DNA of 64,000 bases from Streptomyces atratus (GCF_900119365.1 NZ_FPJO01000001.1:462499-526498), one strand, 5' to 3'. Shown: positions 55,365-63,187, counted from the stretch's first letter. Notes: generated from the sequence alone by a model not told the origin. Numbers and translations: made by a program.

Positions 55365-55389
55365 CCCCCACCCGGACAGTTCCTCCCCG

Positions 55390-55417
55390 AAGCGGCCGCC
55401 CCCGAAGCGGCCGCTTT
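55390..55417 (+). terminator. Hairpin terminator after map
   Basis: AAGCGGCCG at 55390-55398 pairs with 55408-55416 (nine bp, nine-base loop) and is followed by TTT. It lies 26 bases past the map stop. Confidence 0.75.
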
Positions 55418-55517
55418 CGCGTGCCCGGCTGTTCTCACACACCTGTTCTCACGCACCCGGCGCGGAGGCGGAACCAGGCGTATCGTTTTTACCGACAGAG
55501 TGTCGGGAAGTCATTGA

Positions 55518-55533
55518 CTTAGGTAAGCCTAAG
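55518..55533. promoter_or_regulatory. Iron box (DmdR/IdeR-type) in the heme oxygenase promoter
   Basis: CTTAGGTAAGCCTAAG is a perfect interrupted palindrome (CTTAGG/CCTAAG) that matches the TTAGGTnAGnCT core of actinobacterial iron boxes. A TTGACT at 55514-55519 overlaps its left edge, so the repressor would cover a -35. Iron-replete DmdR is expected to silence the downstream gene. Confidence 0.75.
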
Positions 55534-55639
55534 CAGGAAGATCGGAGTTGCCGACAGCAATCGCCGCGATACGCGGTGGCTGCCGACATTTCTTTCTCTT
55601 CCAGGACTTTTCCGTCCCCTCGGTCCCCGGAGGCCCGCT

Positions 55640-56305
55640 TTGGACGCAACCGCCGCCACCACGCCCTTCTCGACGCTCATCCGCACCGCGTCGCACGAGC
55701 AGCACACCGAGGCGGAGACCTCGACCTTCATGAGCGACCTGCTGGGCGGGCGGCTCGGAGTGGACGCGTACACGCGCTACACCGAGCAGCTGTGGTTCGT
55801 GTACCGGGCGCTGGAGGACGGCGCGCAGGCACTGCACGGCGATCCGGTCGCCGGTCCCTTCATCCGGCCCGAGCTGATGCGCACCGCCGAGCTGGAGCGC
55901 GATCTGGCCCATCTGCGGGGTGCGGACTGGCGCGAGGGCCTGGAGCCGCTGCCCGCCACGGCCGCGTACGCCGCCCGGGTCGCCGAGTGCGCCCGCAGCT
56001 GGCCGGCCGGCTACGTCGCGCACCACTACACCCGCTACCTCGGCGACCTCTCCGGCGGCCAGATCATCCGCGACCGGGCGGAGCGGACCTGGGGCTTCGC
56101 GCGCAAGGGCGACGGGGTCCGGTTCTACGTCTTCGAGGAGATATCCAACCCCGCCTCGTTCAAGCGGGACTACCGCGAGCTGCTGGACGCGGTGGACGCG
56201 GACGACCTGGAGAAGCAGCGGATCGTCGACGAGTGCAAGCGCGCGTTCGCGCTGAACACGGCGGTGTTCCTGGAGCTGGGCGAGGTGTTCCCGCTCAGCG
56301 CGTAG
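55640..56305 (+). CDS. hmuO: Heme oxygenase (biliverdin-producing)
   Basis: 221 residues from TTG 55640 with GGAGG seven bases upstream. Proximal heme-ligand region LIRTASHEQHTEAE and the distal helix RYLGDLSGGQIIRDRAERTWG are diagnostic for bacterial heme oxygenases of the HmuO type. It opens heme to biliverdin, CO and iron in the cytoplasm, allowing iron recovery from imported heme. An iron box upstream fits induction under iron limitation. A stub of a heme-ABC ATPase at 57318-57473 suggests a heme import operon once lay nearby. It is convergent to the broken phzF gene. Confidence 0.94.
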   Translation: MDATAATTPFSTLIRTASHEQHTEAETSTFMSDLLGGRLGVDAYTRYTEQLWFVYRALEDGAQALHGDPVAGPFIRPELMRTAELERDLAHLRGADWREGLEPLPATAAYAARVAECARSWPAGYVAHHYTRYLGDLSGGQIIRDRAERTWGFARKGDGVRFYVFEEISNPASFKRDYRELLDAVDADDLEKQRIVDECKRAFALNTAVFLELGEVFPLSA

Positions 56306-56320
56306 TGCCCTCGGCCCGGT

Positions 56321-57168
56321 TCAGTACCGGGCCCGGACGGCGGCGAGTGCCACGCGGCCCCCGATCTCCACCGTGCCGTCGGGTGCGGGAGCGGTGAGGA
56401 TCTGGGAGCCGCGTCCTTGCGTGATATTGAGGGCGCGCCCCAGCTCCGCGCTGAGCAGCAGCGCCGCCGCGCCCGTCGCCTCGTCCTCCACGATGTTGTC
56501 GTCGCGCCGTGGGAAGGCCCGCGCCCTGACCCGGCCGGCCGCCTCGTCCTCCCAGGCCCATACGTACAGCCGGCCCTCCCCCGGCGGCGGCCCGGTGAGC
56601 TCCTCGACCTCGGCGGCCGAGCCGTACCGCTCCAGCGTGCGCGGGGGCGCCCACTCCGGGCGGGCGCCGATCCAGCTGAGACCGACCGGCAATTGGGGGG
56701 TGGGTGAAGGAGCGGGGCTGGGTGCGTGCAGCTGCAAGGCGGAGGATTGAGGCAACGCGGAGCGTTGTTGATTGACGACAACGCGGCAGATGTGCGTGCC
56801 CAGCCCCGCGACGCCGCCCCCCTATTGCCGGTCGGTCTGAACTCGCCGTCCTGGCGGGCGAAGACCTCCCCGACCGGAAGCTCCAGGATCTCCAGGTCGA
56901 GCAGCCAGGCCGTGCCGACGAGCGGATGCCCGGCGAACGGAAGCCGCTGTCCCGGGGTGTAGATGTCGACGTGCCCGCGCTCGGGGTCGTCGACGAACAC
57001 CGTCTCGCTGAAGCCCAGCCGGCGGGCCAGCTCCTGCCGGGAGGCCCGGTCCGGGTACGTACGCCCGTCGCGCACCACGCCGAGGGCGTTGCCGTGCCGG
57101 CCGTCGGGGCCGCAGAACACGCGCAGTACGTCGATGCCGGCGGGTACGCCGAAGTCGCTGTCGCTCAC
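56321..57168 (-). pseudogene. phzF-family isomerase gene disrupted by a short inverted-repeat element
   Basis: The 5' part, from GTG 57168, encodes PhzF residues: FCGPDGRHGNALGVVRDG, GFSETVFVDD (catalytic Glu) and LPFAGHPLVGTAW. It reads to DGEF near base 56840, where a 161-bp insertion (element plus duplicated target) shifts the frame and replaces the sequence. On the far side the frame resumes with WIGARPEWAPP, then NIVEDEATGAAALLLSAELGR and ends GGRVALAAVRARY. Removing bases 56680-56840 restores one continuous frame, FSW at the junction, so the gene was recently intact. The product would have been a PhzF-like epimerase/isomerase of unknown substrate. Neither half retains both active-site regions. 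Confidence 0.88.
56680..56837. mobile_element. MITE-like inverted-repeat element inserted in phzF
   Basis: 158-bp element, without coding capacity. It begins GACCGACCGGCAATTGGGGG and its other end is the reverse complement with one mismatch, giving about 20-bp terminal inverted repeats. It is flanked by a direct repeat CTGA (56676-56679 and 56837-56840), of which three or four bases are the target duplication. Internal inverted repeats (GCGGGGCTGGG with CCCAGCCCCGC; CAACGC with GCGTTG) make it a fold-back structure. A transposase elsewhere in the genome must have moved it. I recall closely similar repeats scattered through Streptomyces chromosomes. Confidence 0.85.
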
Positions 57169-57180
57169 ATGGGCATTCAA

Positions 57181-57226
57181 GCACCGCCCGGACGGCGGCC
57201 GTTCGGCCGGTTCGTCCGGGCGGTGC
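57181..57226. terminator. Perfect long hairpin immediately upstream of phzF
   Basis: Bases 57181-57194 and 57213-57226 are perfect complements (14 bp) with an 18-base, partly paired loop. It probably terminated a minus-strand gene of which only a tail may remain at 57247-57310, or it shields the phzF promoter, whose TTGAAT -10-like sequence lies next to it. Confidence 0.6.
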
Positions 57227-57246
57227 TGTCGTGGGACGCGGACGCG

Positions 57247-57310
57247 TCAGGCGGTACGGCGGCGGGCCACGACCACGGCTCCGGCGCCGGCCCGCTCCCG
57301 GCAGATCCGC
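57247..57310 (-). pseudogene. Possible 3' stub of an unidentified minus-strand gene
   Basis: On the minus strand a frame reads SALRICRERAGAGAVVVARRRTA-like residues in two short blocks and stops at 57247-57249, 21 bases before the long hairpin at 57181-57226. The position just upstream of a terminator and the sequence like a protein C-terminus suggest the end of a deleted gene. The family is not recognised. This is a low-confidence call. Confidence 0.3.
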
Positions 57311-57317
57311 AGCGCTG

Positions 57318-57473
57318 ACCGCCGGTCTGCCCGCCGCCGGCGGCGCGGTGTCGGGGCCGCCCGCCGAGGTGTTCACCGGCGAACTGCTCGGCGAGGTCTA
57401 CCGGCAGCCGGTCGAGGTGTTCCCGCATCCGCGGACCGGGGCGCCGCTGGTCGCGCCGGAACGAGGGGCTTGA
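57318..57473 (+). pseudogene. 3' stub of a heme/siderophore ABC transporter ATPase (HmuV/FecE-like)
   Basis: A plus-strand frame ending at TGA 57471-57473 reads VSGPPAEVFTGELLGEVYRQ then PVEVFPHPRTGAPLVAPERG. This is the characteristic C-terminus of heme-importer ATPases of the HmuV group, where an SGPPAEV segment follows the last strand of the nucleotide domain and YRQPVEV and PHPRTGAPLV close the protein. Walker motifs and everything before about base 57330 are absent; the upstream frame is unrelated. With heme oxygenase nearby and iron boxes following, this is the remnant of a heme uptake operon that was deleted. Confidence 0.75.
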
Positions 57474-57575
57474 CCATTGCTTGACCTTTCCATGGGGCAC
57501 CCATGGGGTGCCCGTGATCACCCCGTTCCCGGAGGCCCGGGATGAGAGCTGAATCACTGCGCAAGTGGGTACTGC

Positions 57576-57614
57576 TCAGGTAAGCCTCGGTTAAGTTAGG
57601 TCCGCCTCACCTGC
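57576..57614. promoter_or_regulatory. Tandem iron boxes upstream of efeO
   Basis: Two candidate DmdR/IdeR sites: TCAGGTAAGCCTCGG at 57576-57590 and TTAGGTCCGCCTCACCTGC at 57596-57614. The second matches the 19-bp consensus TTAGGTTAGGCTCACCTAA at 14 positions. They end 51 bases before the efeO ATG and should repress the operon when iron is sufficient. Confidence 0.75.
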
Positions 57615-57664
57615 TTTTGTCCGAATCTTCACCCGCTTCTCCTTCGTCCTCATGTGGAGCCCGT

Positions 57665-58801
57665 ATGCGAGCCGTTCGTTTCTCCGTCGTCACCGCTGCC
57701 GCCACCGTGGCCGCTCTGACCGCCGTCACGGGCTGCGCAGAGAAGAGCGACGGCAAGGGCGACGGTGCCGTGCAGGTCGTCGCGAAGGACGACTCCTGCG
57801 AGGTGTCGAAGAAGAAGCTCCCGGCCGGTCACATCGAACTGGCCGTGCAGAACAAGGGCTCCAAGGTCACCGAGGTCTACGTGCTCTTCCCGGACGACCG
57901 CATCGTCGCCGAGCGCGAGAACATCGGCCCCGGCACCAAGGCCAACATCACGGCCGAGATCAAGGCCGGTTCGTACGAGATCGCCTGCAAGCCCGGCATG
58001 AAGGGCCACGGCATCCGGCAGAAGCTGGAGATCACCGGCGCCAACGCGGCCAAGCGCAGCCCCGAGATGGACAAGGCCGTCGCGGAGTACCGCACCTACG
58101 TCCAGGCCCAGGCCGACGAGACGCTGCCGAAGGCCAAGAAGTTCACGGACGCCGTCGCCGCCGGTGACATCGAGGCCGCCAAGAAGTTCTACGCCGACTC
58201 CCGCCTCGGATGGGAGCGCACCGAGCCGGTCGCCGAGTCCTTCGGCGACATCGACCCGAAGGTCGACATCCGCGAGGACGGCCTGGAGGACGGCCAGAAG
58301 TGGACCGGCTGGCACCGCCTGGAGAAGGCGCTGTGGCAGGACAAGAAGCTGGGCGCCGAGGAGAAGGCCCTCGCCCCGCTGCTCCACAAGGACCTGCTCG
58401 ACTGGCAGAAGCGGGTCGGCACGGCGGAGATCACCCCGACCTCGATGGCCAACGGTGCCAAGGAGCTCCTCGACGAGGTCGCCACCGGCAAGGTCACCGG
58501 TGAGGAGGAGCGCTACAGCCACACCGACCTGGTCGACTTCAAGGGCAATGTCGAGGGCGCCGAGAAGTCCTACGAGCTGCTGAAGCCGATCGCCTCGAAG
58601 AACGACGCGGCTCTGACCGCCACCCTGGACAAGCGGTTCGCGGAGCTGAACACGCTGCTGGACAAGTACCGCAAGGACAAGAGCTCCTACGAGTTCACCT
58701 CGTACGAGAAGGTCGGCAAGGCGGACCGCAAGGAGCTTTCGGACGCGGTCAACGCGCTGGCCGAGCCGCTGTCCCGGCTCGCCGCCGCGGTGACGAAGTA
58801 A
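57665..58801 (+). CDS. efeO: Iron uptake lipoprotein EfeO (cupredoxin + M75 imelysin domain)
   Basis: 378 residues from ATG 57665, eight bases after GGAG. Signal peptide with lipobox C24 (AVTGC). A cupredoxin-like domain at about 35-125 (DSCEVSKKKLPAGHIELAVQNKG, GSYEIACKPGMKGHG) precedes the M75 domain with the HxxE metal motif in GWHRLEKALWQD near residue 218. It binds ferrous or ferric iron at the outer membrane face and hands it to EfeU. It is the first gene of efeO-efeB-efeU-lipoprotein behind tandem iron boxes. Confidence 0.94.
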   Translation: MRAVRFSVVTAAATVAALTAVTGCAEKSDGKGDGAVQVVAKDDSCEVSKKKLPAGHIELAVQNKGSKVTEVYVLFPDDRIVAERENIGPGTKANITAEIKAGSYEIACKPGMKGHGIRQKLEITGANAAKRSPEMDKAVAEYRTYVQAQADETLPKAKKFTDAVAAGDIEAAKKFYADSRLGWERTEPVAESFGDIDPKVDIREDGLEDGQKWTGWHRLEKALWQDKKLGAEEKALAPLLHKDLLDWQKRVGTAEITPTSMANGAKELLDEVATGKVTGEEERYSHTDLVDFKGNVEGAEKSYELLKPIASKNDAALTATLDKRFAELNTLLDKYRKDKSSYEFTSYEKVGKADRKELSDAVNALAEPLSRLAAAVTK

Positions 58802-58821
58802 CGGGCGGGAGGGCTTCGGTC

Positions 58822-60096
58822 ATGTCCGATCAGACACAGGTGAGCGAAACCCCGGCGGAGACCTCCGGTCCCGCCCCGTCCCGCCGGGCGCTGCTCGGCT
58901 GGGGCGGCGCGGGTCTCGCGCTGGGCGCCGTCGCGGCCGGCGGCGCGGTCGCCGCGGTGCGCACGCAGAGCGACCCGGTGCCGGCCGCGGACAGCGGTGC
59001 GGCCGTGCCGTTCCACGGTGCGCACCAGGCCGGTATCGCCACCGCCGTACAGGACAGGCTGCACTTCGCCGCGTTCGACGTGACGACGAAGGACCGCGGC
59101 GAGCTGATCGCGCTGCTCAAGGAGTGGACGCGGGCGGCGGAGCGGATGACGGCCGGTCACGCGGTCGGCGACGGGGCGTACGGCGGTCTCCCCGAGGCCC
59201 CGCCGGACGACACGGGCGAGGCTCTGGGGCTCAAGCCGTCCCGGCTCACGCTCACCATCGGCTTCGGGCCCTCGCTCTTCGCCAAGGGCCGGTTCGGCCT
59301 TCAGGACAAGCGGCCCGAGGCGCTCGTCGACCTGCCGAAGTTCCCCGGCGACAACCTCGACGCGGCCCGCAGCGGCGGCGACATCTGCGTCCAGGCGTGC
59401 GCGGACGACCCGCAGGTCGCGGTGCACGCCATCCGCAACCTCGCCAGGATCGGCATGGGCCGCACCGCGATCCGCTGGTCCCAGCTGGGCTTCGGCAAGA
59501 CGTCCTCGACCACGCCGGACGCCCAGACCCCGCGCAACATGTTCGGCTTCAAGGACGGCACCCGGAACATCTCCGGCACCGACACCGCCGCCCTGGACAA
59601 GCACGTATGGGTGGGCGAGAAGGACGACGCGGGCTGGATGGCCGGGGGTTCGTACCTGGTGGCCCGCCGCATCCGGATGCACATCGAGACCTGGGACCGT
59701 ACCGCGCTCCAGGAGCAGGAGGACGTCTTCGGCCGCGACAAGGGCGAGGGAGCTGCGGTCGGCAAGTCCAAGGAGCACGACGAGCCGTTCCTGAAGGCGA
59801 TGCTGCCGACCGCGCACGTGCGCCTCTCCCACCCGGACAGCAACGGCGGTGCGACGATCCTGCGCCGCGGTTACTCCTTCACCGACGGCACGGACGGCCT
59901 CGGCCGGCTCGACGCCGGACTGTTCTTCATCGCCTACCAGAGCGACGTCCGCAAGGCGTTCATTCCGCTCCAGCGGCGCCTGGCGGCGCACGACGCGCTC
60001 AACGAGTACATCCAGCACGTGGGTTCGGCGCACTTCGCCGTCCCGCCGGGCGTCCGCGACAAGGACGACTGGTGGGGCCGGGCACTGTTCTCGTAA
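58822..60096 (+). CDS. efeB: Tat-exported Dyp-type heme peroxidase/deferrochelatase EfeB
   Basis: 424 residues from ATG 58822 with GGGAGG upstream. The Tat signal SRRALLGWGGAGLALGAVAA covers about 20-40. The Dyp fold shows GFGPSLFAKGRFGL, the conserved NMFGFKDGTRN (GxxDG distal Asp motif) and later heme-ligand His region with HPDSNGGATILRRGYSF. The C-terminus matches EfeB. In the Efe system it oxidises ferrous iron or extracts iron from heme. It lies 20 bases after efeO. Confidence 0.95.
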   Translation: MSDQTQVSETPAETSGPAPSRRALLGWGGAGLALGAVAAGGAVAAVRTQSDPVPAADSGAAVPFHGAHQAGIATAVQDRLHFAAFDVTTKDRGELIALLKEWTRAAERMTAGHAVGDGAYGGLPEAPPDDTGEALGLKPSRLTLTIGFGPSLFAKGRFGLQDKRPEALVDLPKFPGDNLDAARSGGDICVQACADDPQVAVHAIRNLARIGMGRTAIRWSQLGFGKTSSTTPDAQTPRNMFGFKDGTRNISGTDTAALDKHVWVGEKDDAGWMAGGSYLVARRIRMHIETWDRTALQEQEDVFGRDKGEGAAVGKSKEHDEPFLKAMLPTAHVRLSHPDSNGGATILRRGYSFTDGTDGLGRLDAGLFFIAYQSDVRKAFIPLQRRLAAHDALNEYIQHVGSAHFAVPPGVRDKDDWWGRALFS

Positions 60097-60126
60097 CGGG
60101 CCGAAGCAGAAAAGGAGAACGGAAAC

Positions 60127-61098
60127 GTGTTCAGCAACTTCCTGATCGGCCTGCGCGAGGGCCTTGAGGCCAGCCTGGTCGTCTGCATCCTCATCGCCTA
60201 TCTGGTGAAGACCGGCAACAGGAACAAGCTGGTGCCGATCTGGACCGGTGTCGGTATCGCGATCGTCGTCAGCCTGGCGTTCGGCGCCGGGCTCGAATTC
60301 GGTTCGCAGGAGATGACGTTCAAGGCCCAGGAGGCGCTGGGCGGTTCGCTGTCGATCGTCTCCGTCGGCCTGGTCACCTGGATGGTCTTCTGGATGCGGC
60401 GCACCGCGAGGCACCTGAAGACGGAGCTGCACGGCAAGCTCGACGCGGCGCTCGCGATGGGCACCGGCGCGCTGGTCGCCACGGCGCTCCTGGCGGTGGG
60501 CCGGGAGGGCCTGGAGACCTCGCTGTTCGTGTGGCGTGCGGTGCACGCGGCGGACGACGGCTGGCATCCGATGATCGGCGCGCTCCTCGGCATCGCCTCC
60601 GCCGTCGTGCTGGGCTGGCTGTTCTACCGGGGCGCTCTGAAGATCAATCTGTCGAAGTTCTTCACCTGGACCGGCGGCATGCTGGTGATCGTCGCCGCGG
60701 GCGTGCTCGCGTACGGCGTCCACGACCTCCAGGAAGCGGAGTTCATCGGCGGCCTCCACAACCAGGCGTTCGACATCAGCGCCACGATTCCGCCGGACAG
60801 CTGGTACGGCACGCTGCTGAAGGGCACGTTCAACTTCCAGCCCGACCCGACCGTTCTCCAGGTCACGGTGTGGGCGCTGTATCTGGTCCCCACCCTCGCG
60901 CTGTTCCTCGCCCCGGTAGGGTTCGGACGGTCAGTGGGGGCGACGGATCGGAAGGCGCGGAAAGCAGCGGATGAGAAGCCTGAGGCCGGTTCGGCTGATG
61001 ACGGGGCTCGCGACGGCGACGGTGCTGTCCGTGACGGCGAGCGGCTGCGTGACGGTGCACGGCGAGCTGGAAGTGGTGCCGGGGGCAACCAGGTCTGA
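60127..61098 (+). CDS. efeU: Iron permease EfeU (FTR1 family) with an extended C-terminus
   Basis: 323 residues from GTG 60127 behind AAAAGGAG. Seven membrane helices. The two FTR1 iron-binding motifs are REGLEASLVV at about 9-18 and GREGLETSLFVW at about 125-136. The membrane part ends near residue 265 (LALFLAPVGFGRSVG), after which an unusual Asp/Gly/Arg-rich tail of about 55 residues (ADDGARDGDGAVRDGERLRD) continues to 61098. That tail overlaps by 128 bases the signal peptide and first residues of the next lipoprotein gene in another frame. The tail may be a stop-codon loss or a sequence error. Confidence 0.92.
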   Translation: MFSNFLIGLREGLEASLVVCILIAYLVKTGNRNKLVPIWTGVGIAIVVSLAFGAGLEFGSQEMTFKAQEALGGSLSIVSVGLVTWMVFWMRRTARHLKTELHGKLDAALAMGTGALVATALLAVGREGLETSLFVWRAVHAADDGWHPMIGALLGIASAVVLGWLFYRGALKINLSKFFTWTGGMLVIVAAGVLAYGVHDLQEAEFIGGLHNQAFDISATIPPDSWYGTLLKGTFNFQPDPTVLQVTVWALYLVPTLALFLAPVGFGRSVGATDRKARKAADEKPEAGSADDGARDGDGAVRDGERLRDGARRAGSGAGGNQV

Positions 61099-61969
61099 GG
61101 CCGCGAAGGCCCTGGCGGACTTCACCACCTCGTACAACGCGGCGGACAAGGCCTACGATCCGGCCCTGGACGCGGACCGGGTCACCGGTTCGCTCGGTGC
61201 GATCAACCAGGCCGGGCTGAAGGCGCGGCAGAAGAACCATCCGGACGGCAACCCGGACCATTCGCCGCTGGAGCTGACCGACGCCAGGTATGTCATCCCG
61301 AAGAAGGCCGGCTGGCCGCGGTGGTTCCTCGCGGACACCGACTCCAACCGCGACCAGGACGGCGGGAAGCTGGACACCCGCTGGCTGGTCGTCTTCGTCA
61401 AGTCCGGGCCCGACGCCGGGTGGAAGGCCTCCTATCTGTCGGTCGTCGCGCCCTCCCGGATGCCCGCCCTCGCGAAGGACGGCGACGGCCGGGCCAAGCC
61501 GGTGGCCGTCGACAGCACGGAACTGGCCGTGGCGCCGGAGGACTTGAGCACCCAGTACACGCAGTACCTGCAGAAGGGCACCCCGGACGTCTTCGCCCCC
61601 GGCTCCGCCACCTCGGGCTGGCGGGAGGCGCGCCGGACCACCCGGCGGGCGGGGTTCTCGTACCAGTACATCGACCAGCCGCTGGACAGCGGTACGTTCG
61701 GCCCGCTCGGCCTGGAGACGGACGACGGCGGGGCGCTGGTCTTCTTCAGCAGCAAGCACTTCGAGCGGCAGACCGCGGCGAAGGGGTTGCGCCCGCCGGT
61801 CGACCAGGACGTGGAGGCACTGCTGACCGGTGAGGTGCGGTCCACCCTCACCAAGGAGCGGATCTCCAGCGAGATGGTGTACGTCCCGAAGAAGGGCTCG
61901 ACGAAGGACGGCGGCAAGGTGGTCGTGCTGAACCGGCTGCCGGGTCTGACGGCGGCGAAGGGCTCGTGA
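60971..61969 (+). CDS. Hypothetical lipoprotein at the end of the efe operon
   Basis: 332 residues from ATG 60971; ATG 60998 is an alternative. The signal peptide MRSLRPVRLMTGLATATVLS with lipobox C26 (VTASGC) is convincing, so the first 43 codons are real even though they overlap efeU. The mature part is soluble, with repeated beta-strand-like motifs (WLVVFVKSGPDAGWKASYLSV, GALVFFSSKHFERQTA, EMVYVPKKGSTKDGGKVVVL). The domain is of unknown function found in actinobacterial lipoproteins. Position suggests involvement in iron uptake, but streptomycetes often carry unrelated lipoproteins there. A terminator hairpin follows. Confidence 0.8.
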   Translation: MRSLRPVRLMTGLATATVLSVTASGCVTVHGELEVVPGATRSEAAKALADFTTSYNAADKAYDPALDADRVTGSLGAINQAGLKARQKNHPDGNPDHSPLELTDARYVIPKKAGWPRWFLADTDSNRDQDGGKLDTRWLVVFVKSGPDAGWKASYLSVVAPSRMPALAKDGDGRAKPVAVDSTELAVAPEDLSTQYTQYLQKGTPDVFAPGSATSGWREARRTTRRAGFSYQYIDQPLDSGTFGPLGLETDDGGALVFFSSKHFERQTAAKGLRPPVDQDVEALLTGEVRSTLTKERISSEMVYVPKKGSTKDGGKVVVLNRLPGLTAAKGS

Positions 61970-61974
61970 CAAAA

Positions 61975-62007
61975 CCGGGGCCGCCCCGCGTTCGGGAACG
62001 GCCCCGG
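61975..62007. terminator. Hairpin between convergent lipoprotein and primase-like genes
   Basis: CCGGGGCCG at 61975-61983 pairs with 61999-62007 (nine bp, 15-base loop). It lies five bases past the lipoprotein stop and 35 before the minus-strand stop at 62043. Confidence 0.7.
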
Positions 62008-62042
62008 CATGATCCGAGAGCCGGCCTCATGGCCGAGTACAT

Positions 62043-62789
62043 CTAGCGGCTGAGCGGCCAGGCCACCGAGTCGTGGTCGAGATCGCTCTGGTCCGCCTCG
62101 TCCGCGTACTGCGCGCACGCATCGGTGAGCGTCTCCAGCAGGGTCAGTGGATCGGGCAGCGGGTTCTCCGGCCCGCGCACCCATCGCACGTCCAGTTCGC
62201 CGGGGAGCCGGGCCGGCGGCAGCAGCACATAGCTGCCGCGGCAGTGCCACCGCAGCCCCGGATGCTCGTCCATGGTCTCGGGGTGGCAGTCGAGCTCGCA
62301 CGGCCACCATTCGTCCTCGTCCTCGGGCGTGCCTCGGGTGGCGGTGAAGAAGAGCATCCGGTCGTCGCCGGACCGGGCGACCGGGCCGACGTCGATGCCG
62401 GCGGCGAGGAGCCGTTCCAGTGCCTGGGCGCCCGCGGACAACGGCACGTCGAGCACGTCGTGGAGCATGCCGGTCGCGGTGATGAAGTTGGCCTGCGGCT
62501 GGCTGCGGGCCCAGCGCTCGATCTGGGCCCGGTCGGTGGTGGACTGCGTCTGCCAGGCGAAGGAGATCGGGTGCCGGGCGGGGGTGGGACAGCCGATGCG
62601 TTCGCACGAACATCGGTATCCGACGGGGTGTGCGGCCGGCGCAATCGGCATTCCGGCCTCGGCGACGGCCAGGAGCAGTGCCTCCCGGGCGGTGTCGTCG
62701 ACCTCGCTCTGGTGCGGTTTGGGTCGGCGGCGAAGCCATTGGGAAAATTTGCTCTCTGAGCCGCGATAACGGCCGAAATCGGCGCCCAT
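62043..62789 (-). CDS. Bifunctional DNA primase/polymerase-like protein (Prim-Pol N-terminal domain only)
   Basis: 248 residues from ATG 62789 with AAGGGGA upstream. A basic N-terminus (KFSQWLRRRPKPHQ) precedes a prim-pol type domain: GMPIAPAAHPVGYRCSCERIGCPTPARHPISFAWQ, with Cys-rich zinc-like segment, then NFITATGMLHDVLDVPLSAG, and HCRGSYVLLPP. This is the form found in actinobacterial chromosomes as a lone small protein without helicase or a full primase partner. Residual catalytic acids are hard to place, so it may be regulatory. It follows the efe operon in convergent orientation; the function is unclear. Confidence 0.8.
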   Translation of the reverse strand: MGADFGRYRGSESKFSQWLRRRPKPHQSEVDDTAREALLLAVAEAGMPIAPAAHPVGYRCSCERIGCPTPARHPISFAWQTQSTTDRAQIERWARSQPQANFITATGMLHDVLDVPLSAGAQALERLLAAGIDVGPVARSGDDRMLFFTATRGTPEDEDEWWPCELDCHPETMDEHPGLRWHCRGSYVLLPPARLPGELDVRWVRGPENPLPDPLTLLETLTDACAQYADEADQSDLDHDSVAWPLSR

Positions 62790-62932
62790 CTATCCCCTTA
62801 CCTCAGCGTTGCCCCAACCCATGGTCCCACCATCCTGCGCCTCGGGTGGCCGGAGTTCCGAAGCGGGGTACGGGCGACGATGCCGTGAGCTGGGCACTAT
62901 GCCACTTCTTGTCAAGAAATGACGGGTGCGTC

Positions 62933-63187
62933 TCAAGGTGCCAGCCCGCGCAGGGCGTGGTCGACGATCGCATCCGCGTACTCATGGGTGAGCGGGAGGG
63001 TACGCAGCAGCCAACGGTGGTACCAGCGGTAGATCGTCTGCTTGCCGACACCGGCCCGCGCGGCGATGGCATCGATGGTGGTCCTGGGGTAACCCACCTC
63101 CGCGACCAGGGCGAGCGCCGCGTCGTGGATCGCGCGGCGCGAGCGCTCGCTGCGGCGGCCGGCGTCGGGCGACCGGTTCTCTGCCAT
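62933..63187 (-). pseudogene. TetR-family regulator gene with a large internal deletion (84 codons left)
   Basis: From ATG 63187 the frame encodes a normal TetR_N helix-turn-helix: HDAALALVAEVGYPRTTIDA, IAARAGVGKQTIYRWY. After TIYRWY (residue 56; base near 63020) the usual continuation of the regulator is missing and the frame goes directly to HRWLLRTLPLTHEYADAIVD and HALRGLAP stop. That end resembles the typical C-terminus of TetR proteins of about 190-200 residues. The simplest reading is an in-frame deletion of 110-120 codons that removed most of the ligand-binding domain. It lies upstream of, and divergent from, the dimethylargininase gene, which it probably once regulated. Confidence 0.7.
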
